This document shows positions 31,606-45,600 of a DNA stretch of 64,000 nucleotides, one piece after another. Below the pieces are notes generated by a model. That model was not told the origin of the DNA. It was given only the letters and a program-made list of their open reading frames with translations, and did not search any database. Source of the DNA: Allacma fusca (lineage: Eukaryota; Arthropoda; Collembola; Symphypleona; Sminthuridae). Position numbers and translations under genes: made by a program. Position 1 is the first letter of the stretch. Each line of letters starts with the position of its first letter. Location: positions 19,468,001 to 19,532,000 of the forward strand of contig OX359246.1 of the NCBI GenBank assembly GCA_947179485.1, given 5' to 3'.

Positions 31606-32812
31606 TAGTGCCCCTAATGGGTACAGGTTTTACCCGGGTATTTGGGTACAGGTTCAGGTACAGGTACGTATCAGGTACATACTTTTTGTACCCATCCAAT
31701 TTGGGTACAGGTTCAGGTTCAGTCGTTAGATACCTGAAAATTCTGGTTCAGGTTCAGGTATGGGTACAGGTTCAAAAACCAATCTTTTGTGTATAAACCC
31801 ATCAGGTACGGGTACGCACTGGGTAAATAGCTGAACCTGAATGTAATATACCTGAACTATCAGGTACTTCTCAGTCAATCATAATTTCCAAGTTACGCCT
31901 GTAAAGGTGTTGTTGAGTTTTAAAAACTCATCCGAATTTTTGACCTTGAAACATGTTACATTAAAATTTATATGTATGTATAACCTCAGTCATGTAAACT
32001 AATTCCACCATACAGGAACACGTGGCCAGTTACCCAGCATTAGCTGGAATGACCAGAGATTTTTAGCAGTTCCGGAACTGGAGTACAGATAGAGCGATCC
32101 TTCTCCGATTGCCCAGTTTTTGACGCAAAAACGCGTATATAAGAGTAGAGATACGGTAGGAAATGTTTTTTTCTCAAAGGTTGGCTGAAGTTAAAATCTG
32201 GGGAATTTGAATCTAAAAAAACATGTTTTTTATTGCGAAAGAAATTTCAGGTTGCAAAACAAATTCTTATTCGTTTAATTTCTTGGCATTATTGAACGTT
32301 TAGAAAATATTACACTGCGTTTGCATTGTTGCACTGAACTTATTCATATCGTAGATTTTGCCATCTGTTACCTTTTCAACTTTTATGTAATCATTTATAA
32401 CTACTGGTAATTCCAGTACTTCTATAGTCATGCTTTCGAAGAATAAAAAATATAAATAAATCTAATATGATCAATTAATTAGTTCAGTCAAAATGTCTAG
32501 GTGGCAGATATTTTAATTTTTTATTTCGTGTAATATCTTTGGTAATCCTTTAAATTAGTACGATCGAAAATACCCGGGTAGGTTCAGGTACTTTTAAATA
32601 TACCCGGGTACAGGTACTTTTTTGGGTACTTTTTGGGTACAGACACTTTTCAGGTACAGGTACTCCTGAGTTAGTTTGAGTACAGGTACATGTTCAGGAA
32701 AATTGAACCCAGGTATTCAGGTACAGGTACGGGTATAGGTTCAAGAAATCCATGTACCCATGATTCAGGTACAGGTACAGGTACAACATTTTTGTACCCA
32801 TGCGGAGCACTA
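31606..32812. mobile_element. Non-autonomous hAT-like element with iterated 'ggtacaggttcag' ends
   Basis: The ends tagtgcccctaatgggtac and gtacccatgcggagcacta are imperfect inverted copies. An exact 8-bp duplication gtgtgacg occupies 31598-31605 and 32813-32820. About 200 bases at each end repeat the word gggtacaggttcagg in one orientation and its complement in the other. The middle is unique AT-rich sequence with no transposase. TAGTG termini and 8-bp duplications are typical of hAT. Confidence 0.88.
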
Positions 32813-32820
32813 GTGTGACG

Positions 32821-33435
32821 TGTTAATTTTTAATATTTGCATTTTAAAATCATCACTAAACGAGGTTAAGGTCCTAAACAGTCATACTGGTCGGGGTAGA
32901 ATTGCAGTGTGCAAAATACTGCTTTTAATACATTTTAGAATAGATTTTTGTCACTGGGCTGTCGAATTGAAGCTAATTCGACCGTTTAAACGCAATGCGC
33001 TTGAACGTTGTAAATCATATCATAATGTTTAGTCGAATTTGAGTATCCTAGATACCGTTTTTCCAAATTGAAGACGTAAAATGAGCTTCCTCGTAAAATG
33101 AGCGTAAAATGGATATATGCATATGCATATAATTGATAGGCGACCAGAGACAGTAAATGCTTCTTAACACTTGAAAACTGCAAAAAACACATTGTGGCAT
33201 CTGTGAAGAGGGCGTATACTGGTTTTTGCTCGAACAACTTTTCCAGGAACTAAGGTCAATTTTAATTTTATTCTGCACATCAATCATGCTATTTTGATGT
33301 TGCAAACTTTAGGCAATTTCGATTTGCAATAATTAAACATAGAATTCAGCTTGACCACCCATTAAAAATTATATTCAAAGAATTTACTGTACGGGTTCAC
33401 ATTTCAAGAAAAACGTTCTGACCACCTGTCGCCTT
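32821..33435. other. No gene recognised
   Basis: AT-rich sequence with short overlapping minus-strand frames and no motif. The missing exon 1 of receptor unit C is not here. Confidence 0.4.
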
Positions 33436-33973
33436 TCAGCCATGCCTATGTATAAATTTATTTGTAGCTTTAGCTTGGTTTCTTTGAATTTTGAAGTTAG
33501 AACCCTTAAGATTCTTGACGCACTTGAAAATTACTGTCTTGTATTTCTCCAAGGGGAGCTTGATGAAAACTTCATCATTTTTTTGAATTTCCAACTCTGT
33601 GTTATTCTCTGAATGTAATGGCACCAATAGGTATCTTAAGTGACCAGTCAAAAATCGAGTGTACTTTCTTCTCCAACAGCTGATCAGTTCCCATATTTTC
33701 ATATTTATTGCCGCGAGCAGTTGAATGCAACTTTCTTTCTTTAATCTCGTTAAATTCAATTATCTAAGTGAGGTCATCGAATTGTTTCTTACTTTCGGCA
33801 ACTGTTGGAGCCAAAGTATTTTCGATTTGATTGAAAATTTCCTTCATGCAACCGATTTCATTTCGAATTTTTACAATTTCTGAGAATAGATCATTCATGG
33901 TCTTTATCTGGTCGTCAGGTATTTCTAGTTTTAGATACTTAAATCTTATAATTAGGCCTGCGTATATATACAA
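33436..33973 (-). CDS. Unrecognised minus-strand coding-like segment in two frames
   Basis: Two adjacent open frames, 33973-33764 and 33759-33436, lie in different frames on the minus strand. The first is coiled-coil-like (KTMNDLFSEIVKIRNEIGCM). The second reads like an ordered protein (LEIQKNDEVFIKLPLEKYKT). They are separated by a stop, with no clear intron. This may be a decayed gene fragment or chance; I do not recognise the family. Confidence 0.2.
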
Positions 33974-34472
33974 TTAAGATTTGAAACTTAGCCCCAATAT
34001 GGCAACTATTCTCCTGTGATGTGGAGTATACTATTCGAAGCTTCGTACAGATTGGACAAGTAATTTTGGTTTCCCTCGATCCTTCCGTCGACATTAAGTG
34101 TCTGTGTACGGAAGCATGTGCAGCTATGGTTGCACAACAATGTACAACAAATTTATTACAGTGAGGAGATTGAGCTGGCGCAAACTATTGATTCCATTTG
34201 CGGAGATACTCAATTTCGATGCTCACTTTATAATTTCAAATCTATCTCAAAATCACACTGACACTCAATGAACTTTATAAAGTTAGAAAATGGACATATG
34301 TATTGAATACAATTATGTACTTCCAAGTAATTACTAACACAAGAAAGACCAGATTGTCGTAATATCAAAATGTCAACACCAAATTGTGTTTACATTACAT
34401 TTGTGGCTGAGCTGAAGAAAAGTATGTATACTCATACCAGCAACATTATTTTAAATGTGACTTTAATTTCAG

Positions 34473-35250
34473 AACTGAAAATTACCTCCAAAATGCTCGG
34501 ATATTCAGTTCAAGAAATATACACAATTTTGTCCGTCACCTTCTGTCACACAGCGTGGTGTCTCTTAATGCTGTTTTTTAATTTTTATCAAACCTCCCAG
34601 TTCCAGATTGTGCATCATTTCCTCAGTCCTTTCCGAAAAACTTATGATGCAAATTGTGATAATTTTGGCCGTTGACATTCTCAAACGATACTTCATCTTC
34701 AATTATCAATTGTTGTCGGTTTTTATGCAGATGTCCATGATTCAAAAGGCAAAATTTATGGTTGAAAAGGAAATTCCACAATGCAGTACGCATCACCGAA
34801 TAAAACTGTACACATTCCCCATTTCATACATAGAAATTAAGTAATTTAAACGTGCAAAATAAAATACCGTAGTAATTATTAAGTCATCATAGCATACTAT
34901 CTCTCATATATGTAGAGACCTTCGTTTATTATCCTCTACAGAATAGCCAACATCTCACAAGATGGAATTTGAGTGCTAATGATTGAGAGTGTAATTCTTG
35001 TTGTTTTATGTTCTATTAACGTCCCTGCATTTTCAACATGTGACTTGTTGGATGAGCTGACGAAATATGCAATGATGGTTTAGGTGAGTAGTAGAGATGG
35101 GCGAAGACAAGAGATCGTCAAGGAAATATTTCGGCATTACGAAAAACGGGGCCATTAGTGGGGTCCTTTCAAGCTTTTGAAAGGCCATCGACCCCTGAGT
35201 TTCCATAATTTGTTACATGCAGCCTTGTCAACATGCTGATCGTGTTTTGA
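34473..35250 (+). pseudogene. Chemoreceptor-like unit C: exons 2 and 3 only, decayed
   Basis: Exon 2 (about 34473-34779) begins after a tttcag acceptor and matches other units (YSVQEIYTILSVTF, then LSVFMQMSMIQKAKFMVEKE), but the two halves are in different frames and the donor gtaagc has become gtacgc. Exon 3 (about 34915-35250) has lost its middle and has a stop within the conserved region, yet the ending near 35160-35250 still matches the last-helix block. No exon 1 was found upstream, so the unit is dead. Confidence 0.8.
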
Positions 35251-37559
35251 GTTCATCTTGTCATTTTACGTACAGTTTACAATGAATTAAAGCTTTTGGA
35301 TTTAAAGATCAACAATGTGTAAATTTATATCCCATTGTTGACAAAAATCTTGGTTCGTCACATAAATTTTATACATGTTTGTAGGCAAAATGGAGTATTA
35401 AACAAGTTGAAACGTTGAAAAATTACGGCATGCAGTAAAAAATGAAGCGCTAGAGGTTTGCTTTCACGCTCAATATGGTATCGGATGATACTACCTCGAA
35501 ATCACCCGTAATCATTAGGATATCGCGTATCATTCGAAACATTTGCTTATGTTTCGTATCGTGTAAATAATATTCTCACAGAGAACTTATATTATTAGTT
35601 TGTTTATAAGACTAAGGGGCGATACAGTGAAGACGTGATTGTTTAGAATAATTCATTTATAGCGTTATCAAACGCGATGGAAACCTTTAGTACAACTTAA
35701 TCAGTGATTATGAAACTAAATTCAACGAAGATTGCATTGCCTTTTGGACACTTGAGCAACAAGTAGTACACAGCTGTATCGGAATTCCTAAAACATTTGT
35801 AGATTTATGAGAAGCTTTCAACGCTTCCACGTGACGATCGTACTTTACTCCGGACTAGGTTTCGGACACACGTGAAGACTATTTCTCCAGGCTCGTGTAC
35901 ACAATTCCGATTAAAGTCAAGCTTGGAGCGAATACTTACAATTAATAAGTTCCGTGTGATTGACAACTTTATTAAGCTTGAGTTCAACATCGACGCCTGT
36001 ATTTAAATATACAGTTGCGCAATACTGACTTATTTTGGGTTTCCAATTTGATGCCTCCGTTTGTAATTGGACTTACACGGGGAAATCCAAAGCAAACAGT
36101 TTTAATGAATTTTTAACAATTTGTGACCGAACTGAATTATTTAAACCAGTTGGATTTAATTTTAAGGAGGCTAACAGTGTCCAGATTGAGTGCTGCTGCT
36201 GCGACGCCCCTGCACGACCTTATATAACTTGAATTAAAAGGCATAATGCCTACGATGTTTGCGAAGTGTATGTCCAAAGGAGCTAACATCGAAAACAGGG
36301 TTGTACTATTTCAAACTGACAGTTCTAAAAGAACTAACTCAAGATTCCTAAATAAAGAACGCTCAGACCATCATGCTGGGATAACTGACACTGTATCCTT
36401 TTACTTGCCCTTGATGAGAGCTATCCAACGGTGTGCATATAAATCATGTGTTTGGGTTTTGGATTTTGCTCAAATCAAGCATAACGTTTGGACGTGTGAC
36501 ATAGCCTGAAGTAATTTTAATCGTACCAAGAAGATACGGTGGGGCGCAGTGTGAAGTGCGCCGACCAGATTTTGCTCTTTTGCAGCCATGTGATTTCTGT
36601 TCGCATCCACCAAGGAGTATGTTTTTCTTTCAATTTTTTGATCAGTTTCATTTTTGTTCAAAGTACTGTGCCAAACTCGATATGCAGGAAAGGCTATTTA
36701 TTTTGTAAATAGCCGTATTATGCACTTTACGATGAGATCGTTCTGGTGCCAACGAAATGGAGACTTGAAGACAAAAGTGAAGAATTGAAGGTTTGCTATT
36801 GACTAGAGTTTGTAAAGTAAAGCAAAATAGACGCAGCTGTAAAGGGGCTCATATCGCCTATCAAATTCCAATGGTATTTACATAATATAAAGCTACTTCG
36901 TACATTTGGTAAGTACATAAGCAGAAGACAGAGTTTTCAAAATATATTTGTATTCCTTACTGAGATTCCTCCTTTTCTACAGGGTTACACCGTACAGCTT
37001 TTTCACCAGCCCATATAATAGACAATATAATATATTAAAACATATATTCCATATATAATAACATATATAATTCCTTCAATGTGTTGCCAAATTTCTTCAA
37101 CATTCGGCACTCACAAGGCATGTTTGGATCGAGAAGGTCTACAGTGTACCATTTTTGGAAATTACACCATGTAGTTTCGATATGGAAAATGACCAAAAGA
37201 TCGTTCAAAGCTTACACTAACTATCGTTCAATATCGATCCTAAAAATGTACGAAATGGACGATAATATAATATATCTATATCGGTCCTACTACCGGGTTT
37301 GTGTAAAAAAATGAATTATTGTGAAAATTTGAGGAGTTTATAATCCAACAATCTGACAATAATTTGACGAAAGTCAACGACGGTTTTAATTAGGCATTGT
37401 TTGAAAACCTTTGATTCAGAGGATTACAACTTTAGTTAAAAACTTAAATAGCAATATATAGACGGTTTAAACTTTGTTTTCTCTTTGTTAATCACTTGGA
37501 TTTTAGTGCCTGATGAAAACGAAGTTGATGTCAAAAGATTAATATAATTTAGCTTGTTT

Positions 37560-38060
37560 AATAAAGTTGACCACGTAAGCTGAATACGTGGAATCTATCA
37601 ACATATTAATTGTCTTACGGATCTAGAAAATACTTGAAACATTTTTACAACTGCAAAAAATTTACAATCATGCAACGTAATATATTATGAAAGATTGGCG
37701 TTTTAAAACTGCGGTTGTGTAAGCACCGAATTTTGACAAAAAGCAGTTAAAAACTTATGTCCAAAATTCAGATTTAGCAATTTCGTTACAGAAGATTTAG
37801 AGGTTATCAAAATTTTTTAAACTTGTAGCTTATGCAGAACATTTTCGGTCGACTTTGAAAAACGAATTTTATCAGCCCAAGTAAATCAGCGTAATCCTAG
37901 AAGTCAAATATGTGACAGCGCATAAATTACATTTGAATGATAACCAGTTCTGAAGCTCATAAACTATAGTATTCTTAGTAGTCAACTCAAGTGGTTTTAG
38001 AAACTTTTATTGTTGATTTTTTAAAATAAACAGTACGCGTAACTCAATACTTATCGAGTA
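37560..38060 (+). repeat. Dispersed repeat, copy 1 of 3
   Basis: Starts ttgaccacgtaagc and shares ordered blocks (tacaatcatgcaa, aaaagactg-type, agtgactg, gatagccc-type) with 38290-38640 and 43036-43520. It contains many small differences and no open frame. It appears to be part of the duplicated upstream region of the receptor units. Confidence 0.55.
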
Positions 38061-38289
38061 GAGTTAACAAAATATATTATTGAGGGAATTTAAGGATGAT
38101 TTTATAATCCGACAATAATTTGATGAACGGCAACGATGGTTTCTATTATACGGTGCATGGTAGTCTTTGATTCACAGAACTGTAGCTAGCTGATAAAATG
38201 ATTTATTCAAATTTAATCTTTGTTTTTGAAATACTAGATTTTTTTCATTGTGCAAACTACTTGCTTGTTAGTTCCTGATGACCTTGTTT

Positions 38290-38640
38290 ATAAAAATTAA
38301 CCACGTAAGATAAAGGATTTTATGGAATCCGTTAAAAAGGTTTTCCAACGATCTAAAATATTATTAAATCAGATTTGCAACGATGTACAATCATTCAACC
38401 TCATACACTATAAAAGACCAGTGTTTTTGAAAGATAAATTTACGCAGTGACTGTGACAGTTCCGAATTTTGATACGCACGAGTCAAAGAGCCAAAACTTG
38501 GATCTTTTGTTGCAAATTATAGATCCACGATGTTATCAGTTCAATTAATTCCATAAGATGAATATGCAAAAAACACCAAAGTAAATTAAAACAAAATTGC
38601 TCAAAATGTTGCTCAAAATTGCTCACTTTGTAAAATGCAA
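38290..38640 (+). repeat. Dispersed repeat, copy 2 of 3
   Basis: Begins attaaccacgtaag and is a shortened relative of the copies at 37560 and 43036, sharing the acaatcattcaacc and gcagtgactgtg blocks. Confidence 0.5.
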
Positions 38641-38756
38641 CCCTGTTTTAGTCTTCTGACTAAATTATGGTGTCACATTTCCATGACCTAAATGCAAACA
38701 TGTATACGTGATTAAAATAAATATTCCATTGACAACCATGTCTAATGCATATTTTT

Positions 38757-38880
38757 TTCATCGACGTTTATTAGAACGGAGCATCCACTAGAGCCGAACA
38801 AACTCAAACATTTGCAGTCATTAGGAATACCTGGAATCGGACAGTATATAACGCTTTCTTCAATCAGTTTGCTAATTAAG
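38757..38880 (+). promoter_or_regulatory. Conserved upstream block of receptor unit D
   Basis: A block starting ttcatcgacgtttattag is conserved upstream of four units (also 48001, 52262 and 58153), ending 70-90 bases before the ATG. This copy contains agtatataa (about 38842), a TATA-like sequence, and a following ttcaatcag that could act as initiator. Function as promoter or 5' leader is inferred from position and conservation. Confidence 0.4.
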
Positions 38881-38953
38881 TGCACACTAAAGAAGCCGCT
38901 TTTATAAAATCAAATATTTGTTTTTCGTTTAAACTTTGGATAACATAATCAAC

Positions 38954-41311
38954 ATGCTGAGCAACTACGAAGTCCGCTGGAACCTTAGAAGCCTAAAGGT
39001 CGCTTCATGGCTATGTACTATCCCATTTGAGGTTGACCCAAAAACTGGAAAATTGCTGTTAACCAAATCTTCGTGGAAGCAGCGAGTTTATTTACTTCAA
39101 ATAATTTTTGTTGTGCTATGCACAATCATTTCAGGGGCAAAATTTCTCCAGGTGTATTGCTTCCAGGGAGGAGTGATCAATCCACTGGATATTGCATTAC
39201 ACACGCTGTTACTCTTTGTAAATATTACATTATTGTTACATACAATTCAACTTTTGGTTTTGAATCCAGAACAACTAGTGCTTTTATTCAATGAACTGTA
39301 TAAAGGCAACGGTAAGAAAATAAACAGGAGAGTATATGTACACGTACATATGTAATTCAGAACACCAAAAAATCGGGAATATCATAAAATTGAAATGTCC
39401 AAAACACGATTTTTTATAGCTCACCTGCAGAGAGCATAAACTGGCCAAAAAAAGCAAAAGTTATCCGAACTGTAGTAACGCTTAAGCATGCCAAAACAAT
39501 TTTGTTTCTAATGTAATACTTTAAATTTCAGAAGAGAAAATTACCTACAGATGGCGCCAGTATTCTATCCAAGAAATGTACACAATTTTTGCCTTCATTT
39601 GCTCGTACAGTCAGTCCCTGGACTGTCTTCTCGCTATCTTCAATTCTAATTAACCCGTCCAGTTCTTACTGCATGGGTTCCGTCCTTTCTGATAATACAT
39701 TGGTGCAAATTGTGATATCCATGGCTGTTGAAATTCCCATGAGGTATTTCATCTCCACTCATCAAATATTGTCGTTCTTTACGCAGCTGTCTATGATTCA
39801 AAAGGCACAATCTATGATTAAAGATGAAATCCAAAATATCGGGTAAGCATCACTCAATAAAACTATATCCGTATTAATTGATGGGGTAATGCAATATTCG
39901 AGTATTCCTCACTCAATTAATTATTTTGATACAGATTAATTTGATTTGCTTAACACGGTGCCATAACAGGGAAAAATAGTGCGCCCAATGTTTGTCGTTC
40001 CCGAAACGAAATTTTCCAGTTCTTTTCATATTGTTTCAGTTGTTTCCACCAAACTTGCATTTCAGTTTTGTTGAGACAAACGCTTCAGTTGAGACACAAA
40101 ATATGTAATTAGCATGTGAAAGTTGATTATAGTTAAGGTTGTATAATTTCAGGAAATTCGTTAGGTCTATTTTTTATTACGCCATGAAAGTTGCAATTTT
40201 AAATTTAACTTACCATCACAGGATTAACGACACGCTTTGTTGACGGTGATGGATCCTGCTTTCAAGATGGAAAATGAATGAAGTTAGCTAGTTTAGCTGA
40301 CTTCTTGACACGGAACTAGACTGAATTTTAGAAGTATGCCAGCATGGTTGCATTTGTACAGTGAATTCAGGACCATAAAGTATTTAATGACAAACATTTT
40401 AAATCTTTACGTCTGAAACTATCGTTTTGCGTTTCGTTTCAGTTCACAACCCAAACTGAAACGAATTGAAAAAACTTGTTGCGAACTGAAACAATACCAC
40501 GAAGTCTGTTCATTTCAGCGTCCAAACTGAGACGAAACAAATATTTTGAAACGAAATGACGCAGTGAGTGCACTACGGCAAAACATTTTTTTGCCAGGGT
40601 AAAAATAACGAAGACCCTGAGATTGTACCAGTTCCGGGGTAAAATTTATTTTATGAGTACACCCCTGCAGGTCGATTAATCAAAACAACCAACTCAGTAA
40701 AAACCTGCAAAGGAATTTAATTAAAAACAGGATAATAATTTAATACTTTACTGAACTGCTCGTTTCTAGGTTTATTAGACAGTTTGACTTGAAATTGAAG
40801 CGTACTTGAACTTCAACACAACTGTGATATGCTATACAATTTTAATAAAGTCAATGAAGCATAAAATAATTAATACATGTATGTATGTAGGGACGCCCGT
40901 TCACTACCATCTACAAAACGTCTGATCTCTGCTGTGGGTGCATGCAGACGTATTCAGCTAAATATTCAGTTGTACAATCAAGCCTTTGCCCTGGAACACT
41001 TCTTCATTAAGATGACTTGTTCACTTGCAACTGTTTCCTTAACCTTTTGTGGTCTCAAGATCATTCACAGTTCCCCAGTAGACGGAATTTCTTTACTGGT
41101 GATTGGGTTTGAAACTCTTGTCATTTTCTGTTGTTTTTACGGCAATACCTTTTCAATACCTGACCTGTTGGATGAGCTGATGAAAAATATAAGGATGGTA
41201 TCGGTAAAGAGTAAAGATGGTGGAAGGCACGAGCTCGTTAAGAGAAATATTTCTGCAATACGGAACACGGGACTACTAGTTGGATCCTTCAGGGCTTTTG
41301 AAAGGACGTGA
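38954..41311 (+). pseudogene. Chemoreceptor-like unit D: 4-bp duplication in exon 2, last helix missing
   Basis: Exon 1 (38954-39311, 358 nt) is intact and encodes two membrane segments. Exon 2 (39532-39842, 311 nt) is four bases longer than in the intact unit. The extra bases are a tandem agtc at 39609-39616, which shifts the frame inside the third membrane segment. Exon 3 (40891-41311) is open but stops after SFRAFER-T, where the sequence departs from the family, so the last about 18 residues with the final helix are lost. Two independent lesions make it a pseudogene. Intron 2 contains a probable hAT-like insertion. Confidence 0.82.
39977..40575. mobile_element. Probable old hAT-like element in intron 2 of unit D
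   Basis: Ends tagtgc... and ...gcacta are short inverted copies. Flanks gggaaaaa and cggcaaaa match at six of eight positions. End regions repeat gtttcagttg/gaaacgaaa words in both orientations. The unique middle is non-coding. The weak termini and flanks suggest age. Confidence 0.5.
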
Positions 41312-41489
41312 AGAAGATAATACCTCAACAAAATATTGGCAAGCGGATAATTTTAATGAACCACACAGTGGAATTATCTTGCATTCTCAATTTTAAACAG
41401 TTTCGGGTAGTTTTCATATTTGCATAATTCCTTGAATAAAATAGGCATATTTTTAAAAAGCATCCATGGAATATTACAATAATTATTAC

Positions 41490-42641
41490 CAGGGTGGCTT
41501 GATTTAAATCACGTTGATTTTAATCTTGATTTAAATCAAGATTTAAATCACTTGATTTTTTTCAAATAAATCATTGATTTAAATCACAATTGACTATTCA
41601 ACTTTCACGTTTAGGTAACATGTAATTTTATGTCTCGAAACGTTGTAAAACGTGCATTTTTGTGTTTTTATGAATTTCGGGTATGAGACTATTTTGGACT
41701 TTGATAATTTTCAGGATAATTTGAATGCGTTGCATATTAAATATCTGTCAAGCTGTCACGGTCCCATAAAATTTGGATATGAGTGTTTTAAAATATTGTA
41801 ATTATATTACTAGAGCTTCTGCTGGAGACAATTGTTGTGTTCCACAGAAGATTCCGTTTCGTTTCAAAATCCAGTGACAAAAATAAGTATGTATTCCGAT
41901 CCCGTCCCCAAAATAACACGGGGGCAAGACTTATGTCCAGATATGTCTCGTCCCTAGCAGAAACTCAGTCTCTACAAAAACATCCCAAAATCCAATCTTT
42001 CTAAAAGAGTAGTATGTAGTATTTAGAGTGGTAAGATTTGACTGTAGGAATTTAGCGTCTTTTAAATGTTATATTATCGAACGACTCACACTTGTTTAAA
42101 CTTAATATTCTCAATTTGCAAATAATGTTTCGGTCCCGACTTACCCTACCATCCTGTCCCGAAACACTATACATGTACACACTACACATTTTATATAATT
42201 ATATATATTTATATATAGGTATAATGTGCATAATGTGCGTATTTATATATTGCAAAAAGATCCAAATGAGACAGCTGGTAATTGTCCTACACAGTGTTTG
42301 GCTTCAAAGACAAAACTCAATTCGAAATTGCTATTTTTAAAAAAATAGTGTTGATATTTGGAATCAGCCTTTAACCAGCTTTTTATTTCATAATAGTTGA
42401 CTTTCCTATGTAATTTTCTCTCAACAGGTTTTATTAATTGTACAAGTTTCATTAGTGCAAACAGCGTACAATATTATTAGGAAAATTAAAATCAAAAAAT
42501 TTGTATGGGTATTATATCGTACGATAAAATTTTGAATTTAAATCAGAAAATATTGATTTAAATCAAAAAATTCCGATTAAAATAAAATAAATCCGATTTT
42601 TTTGATTTTTTTCAAAAAAATCAAAAAAATCAGCAACCCTG
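41490..42641. mobile_element. Non-autonomous hAT-like element with iterated 'gatttaaatc' ends
   Basis: Ends cagggtggcttgattt and aaatcagcaaccctg are imperfect inverted copies. An exact 8-bp duplication attattac lies at 41482-41489 and 42642-42649. Both ends repeat the self-complementary word gatttaaatc. No transposase frame in the 1152 bp. Confidence 0.87.
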
Positions 42642-42649
42642 ATTATTAC

Positions 42650-45600
42650 TGATTACAAGCACACATATTTACTCTCCTTATGTGTAACTCAGACGTGGAT
42701 TTACAGGGTGGCCCACCCTGGCCCGGCCAGGTTAAAAAATTTAGGGCCAGGGTAAAAATATAATGACTAAGACCCTCACATCAGTGCCTGTCATGGGAAC
42801 AGAAAAGTTGTCCCCGTTCCCATTCCCGTTCCCACAGTTCGGGTTTGAGTACAAGGCAGAACCCAATTCCCAAATTGCACCCGAAATCTTGTGAACAAAC
42901 GTTCCGCACCCAGACTCGAAATTTTAAAAATTAAAGCACCCAAACCCGTACCCAAAACCCTGGAACCCGTTCCCGTAATGTTAGTACCTAATGAACACAT
43001 AGTAAATGTCGAAAGGTTTATATAATTCATCTTGCTAAATAAAGTTAACCACGTAAGCAAAATATATGGAATCTATTGACAAATTTAGTTTTTTTTAAGG
43101 ATTTTGGAAATGCTTGAATCATTGTTGCAACCGTAACGAACTTACAATCATGCATCGCCATGCAATATAAAAGACTGTTATTTTGAAAGAGCAATTTGCG
43201 CAGTGACTGTTTAAGTTTCTAATATTTAGAATGGGCAGTTACGGGTTTATGTCAAATATTAAGTTTCGGTGGATGAATTTAGATTTAAAAATTGCATTAC
43301 AAAAGATGCGGTGGTTACAAAATGTGCCTAAACTTGGAGCTTATAGACTTTGAAAATGGAATTTTATCAGCCCAAGTAAATCAACGCGATCATAGGAGTC
43401 AAAACTGTGACAACGCAAAAATTACATTTTGATGAAAACCAGTTTTCAAGCACGTAAACTATAGCATTCTTTGTAATGAGTTATTTAATCTTTTTTATTG
43501 CGTTTTTGCAAGAATAAATACGTACTGTGTCTTATTGATTAGATAATGTTTGCAAAAGAATTCGTATATCAAAATTTAAAAAAAATTGCTTTTTTCATAA
43601 ACATCACTTCTTACAAGCATATATTTAAACTCCTTATGTGTAGGATAGGAATTAGGGAAAATTACGGAAGGGAAAATTCAGCCATAGCCATAATTGGGCT
43701 CTTTTATTCTGATAAATACCACTCCCGTAAGAATAATTGACCTGATAGTGAGTGAGAACTGCACATTTGCCACATCTACGGTAAACAAAAATACACAGCT
43801 TAATATCAGCATTATTGACAGGTATGAAAATGTTGTGTACAGCTATAATTTAAATCCGTGCTTTTTATTGAGTAGTTAGCATTAACAAATTTGACTCACC
43901 TTGGCCAAACAAAGAGCACAGCATCTTCTCGAACCTTGGTTTGAGTCGGAAATCGTTCCAAATTTTAACAACTTAAAATAAATGCAACGCTTATGATTTC
44001 ATAAAATAAATGTCAAAAGACCAATTTTGAGTGGGTGCCCCATCATATCTTAACAGAAAAAAGGAACCCTTCAGTTTTCCTTCACACGCTAAAGGAAAGC
44101 CGATGGTTCCCAAAGCAGCACAACAGGTGGTTCGAGTCGCCCACGCACAGTTTTGTTCTATCACAGGAATACAAATACCGTCCTGGAAAGCTCGCCGCAT
44201 CTCCCTCATAACACCTGCATCATTACTTTAATTATGAGCGAACTCTCACTTTTACATGTTACTGTTGTATCTTACAGTTATATAGTATTTATTGATATCG
44301 ATAGAGGTGATGCTGCTGCTTACTACAAGAAGAACTGCATCATGCATAAGTGAAATAATTGCTGTCAGAGCTTTTTGGAGTAAATATTTGCATTGCTGGA
44401 CACTGCTTTTTGGGATTTTAAAAAATCTGGTATCAAGTTGTCCAACTATTACTGACTTATTTTCTATATTTGCTAGAAATGAATTTCTCTTCTTTCATTT
44501 TTTGTGTTCTTAATTTTCTTACTAATCTTATTCTTATTATAGATGGTGCATTGTTGCTTCTCTGATGTATACGCTCTAGATGCAGACTTTTTTCAGATAC
44601 ATACTATTCGTCGCATAATTGTCTAAACAATTTAATTGATTATTGCTTTCTGTTTCCATGGTAAACCGAATATTTGGGTGATTGCAACTCAATGCTTTGA
44701 GAATTGACTAAGTTAGTTTCGATCAATACTTTCAAATACATCGTCTACCTATCGCAGGAAGAAATTAATTTTTGCACTGTTTAAAATTGTGTGTTTTTCT
44801 CATTTTTGTTGGCGTATAGAAACAACGATACCTAAAATCAACGCCCCAATCGGTTGTCTATCTGTTTGTTTATATAGGTCAGAATTCCAATTAAAATAAG
44901 TATTATAAGAGCTTAGTTGTATTAAATCAATGGTTCTGGTACCAAAAAAAATGTTCCAGTATGGACTGGTTCAGTCCAGACTGGAACATTTTCAATTCGA
45001 TTTAATCCGACTTACTGTTTTTTTTCGATTCAGTCCGCAATTTTACCAAACCAAAAACCAAATGCCCGACACAACCGTGCATTTTCAAAAGCTGCTCAGA
45101 AATTGGACGTGTTTTGCAGGCATTTGGAGCAGTCACACTGCCAGCTGGGCTTCAAAAACTGCAGGGAATAACAGATTTGAATTTTCATGTTTTGAACGTT
45201 TCTAGCAGCATACATACTGCAGTGGAATTTTGTTTATATTAGCAAATTCGGCTTTCAAAAGGATTATATCCAAAGATTGTTACCTCTTCAGAGAATGTCT
45301 GACAAAGGAACCTCTTATGTCAACAATACATACGTTCCATAATTCCGTTAAAAAACTCATTGTGATTGCATATTCGTAAACGAACAATAAATTTATTTGC
45401 TAAACATGTGTATATGAACACGTACGGCTTAACACGATCCCTACCGTTGGGTCGTCTTACTGGGATTCGCTACATGACATTTCGTTTACAGCAAACATAA
45501 AAACAGCAAATTTAGCTTTTGGTATGCAATGCTCCTCATACAGAAAACTTCAGAGTTGTTACTGTAATAAGCCGATGTAAATAATTACATCTAGTTATAA

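Larger units (their letters stand above)
35251..38756. other. Long inter-unit spacer with dispersed repeats
   Basis: No gene recognised. Short frames at 36035-36509 lack motifs. The interval 37560-38060 is one copy of a dispersed repeat, with another at 38290-38640. Confidence 0.4.
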
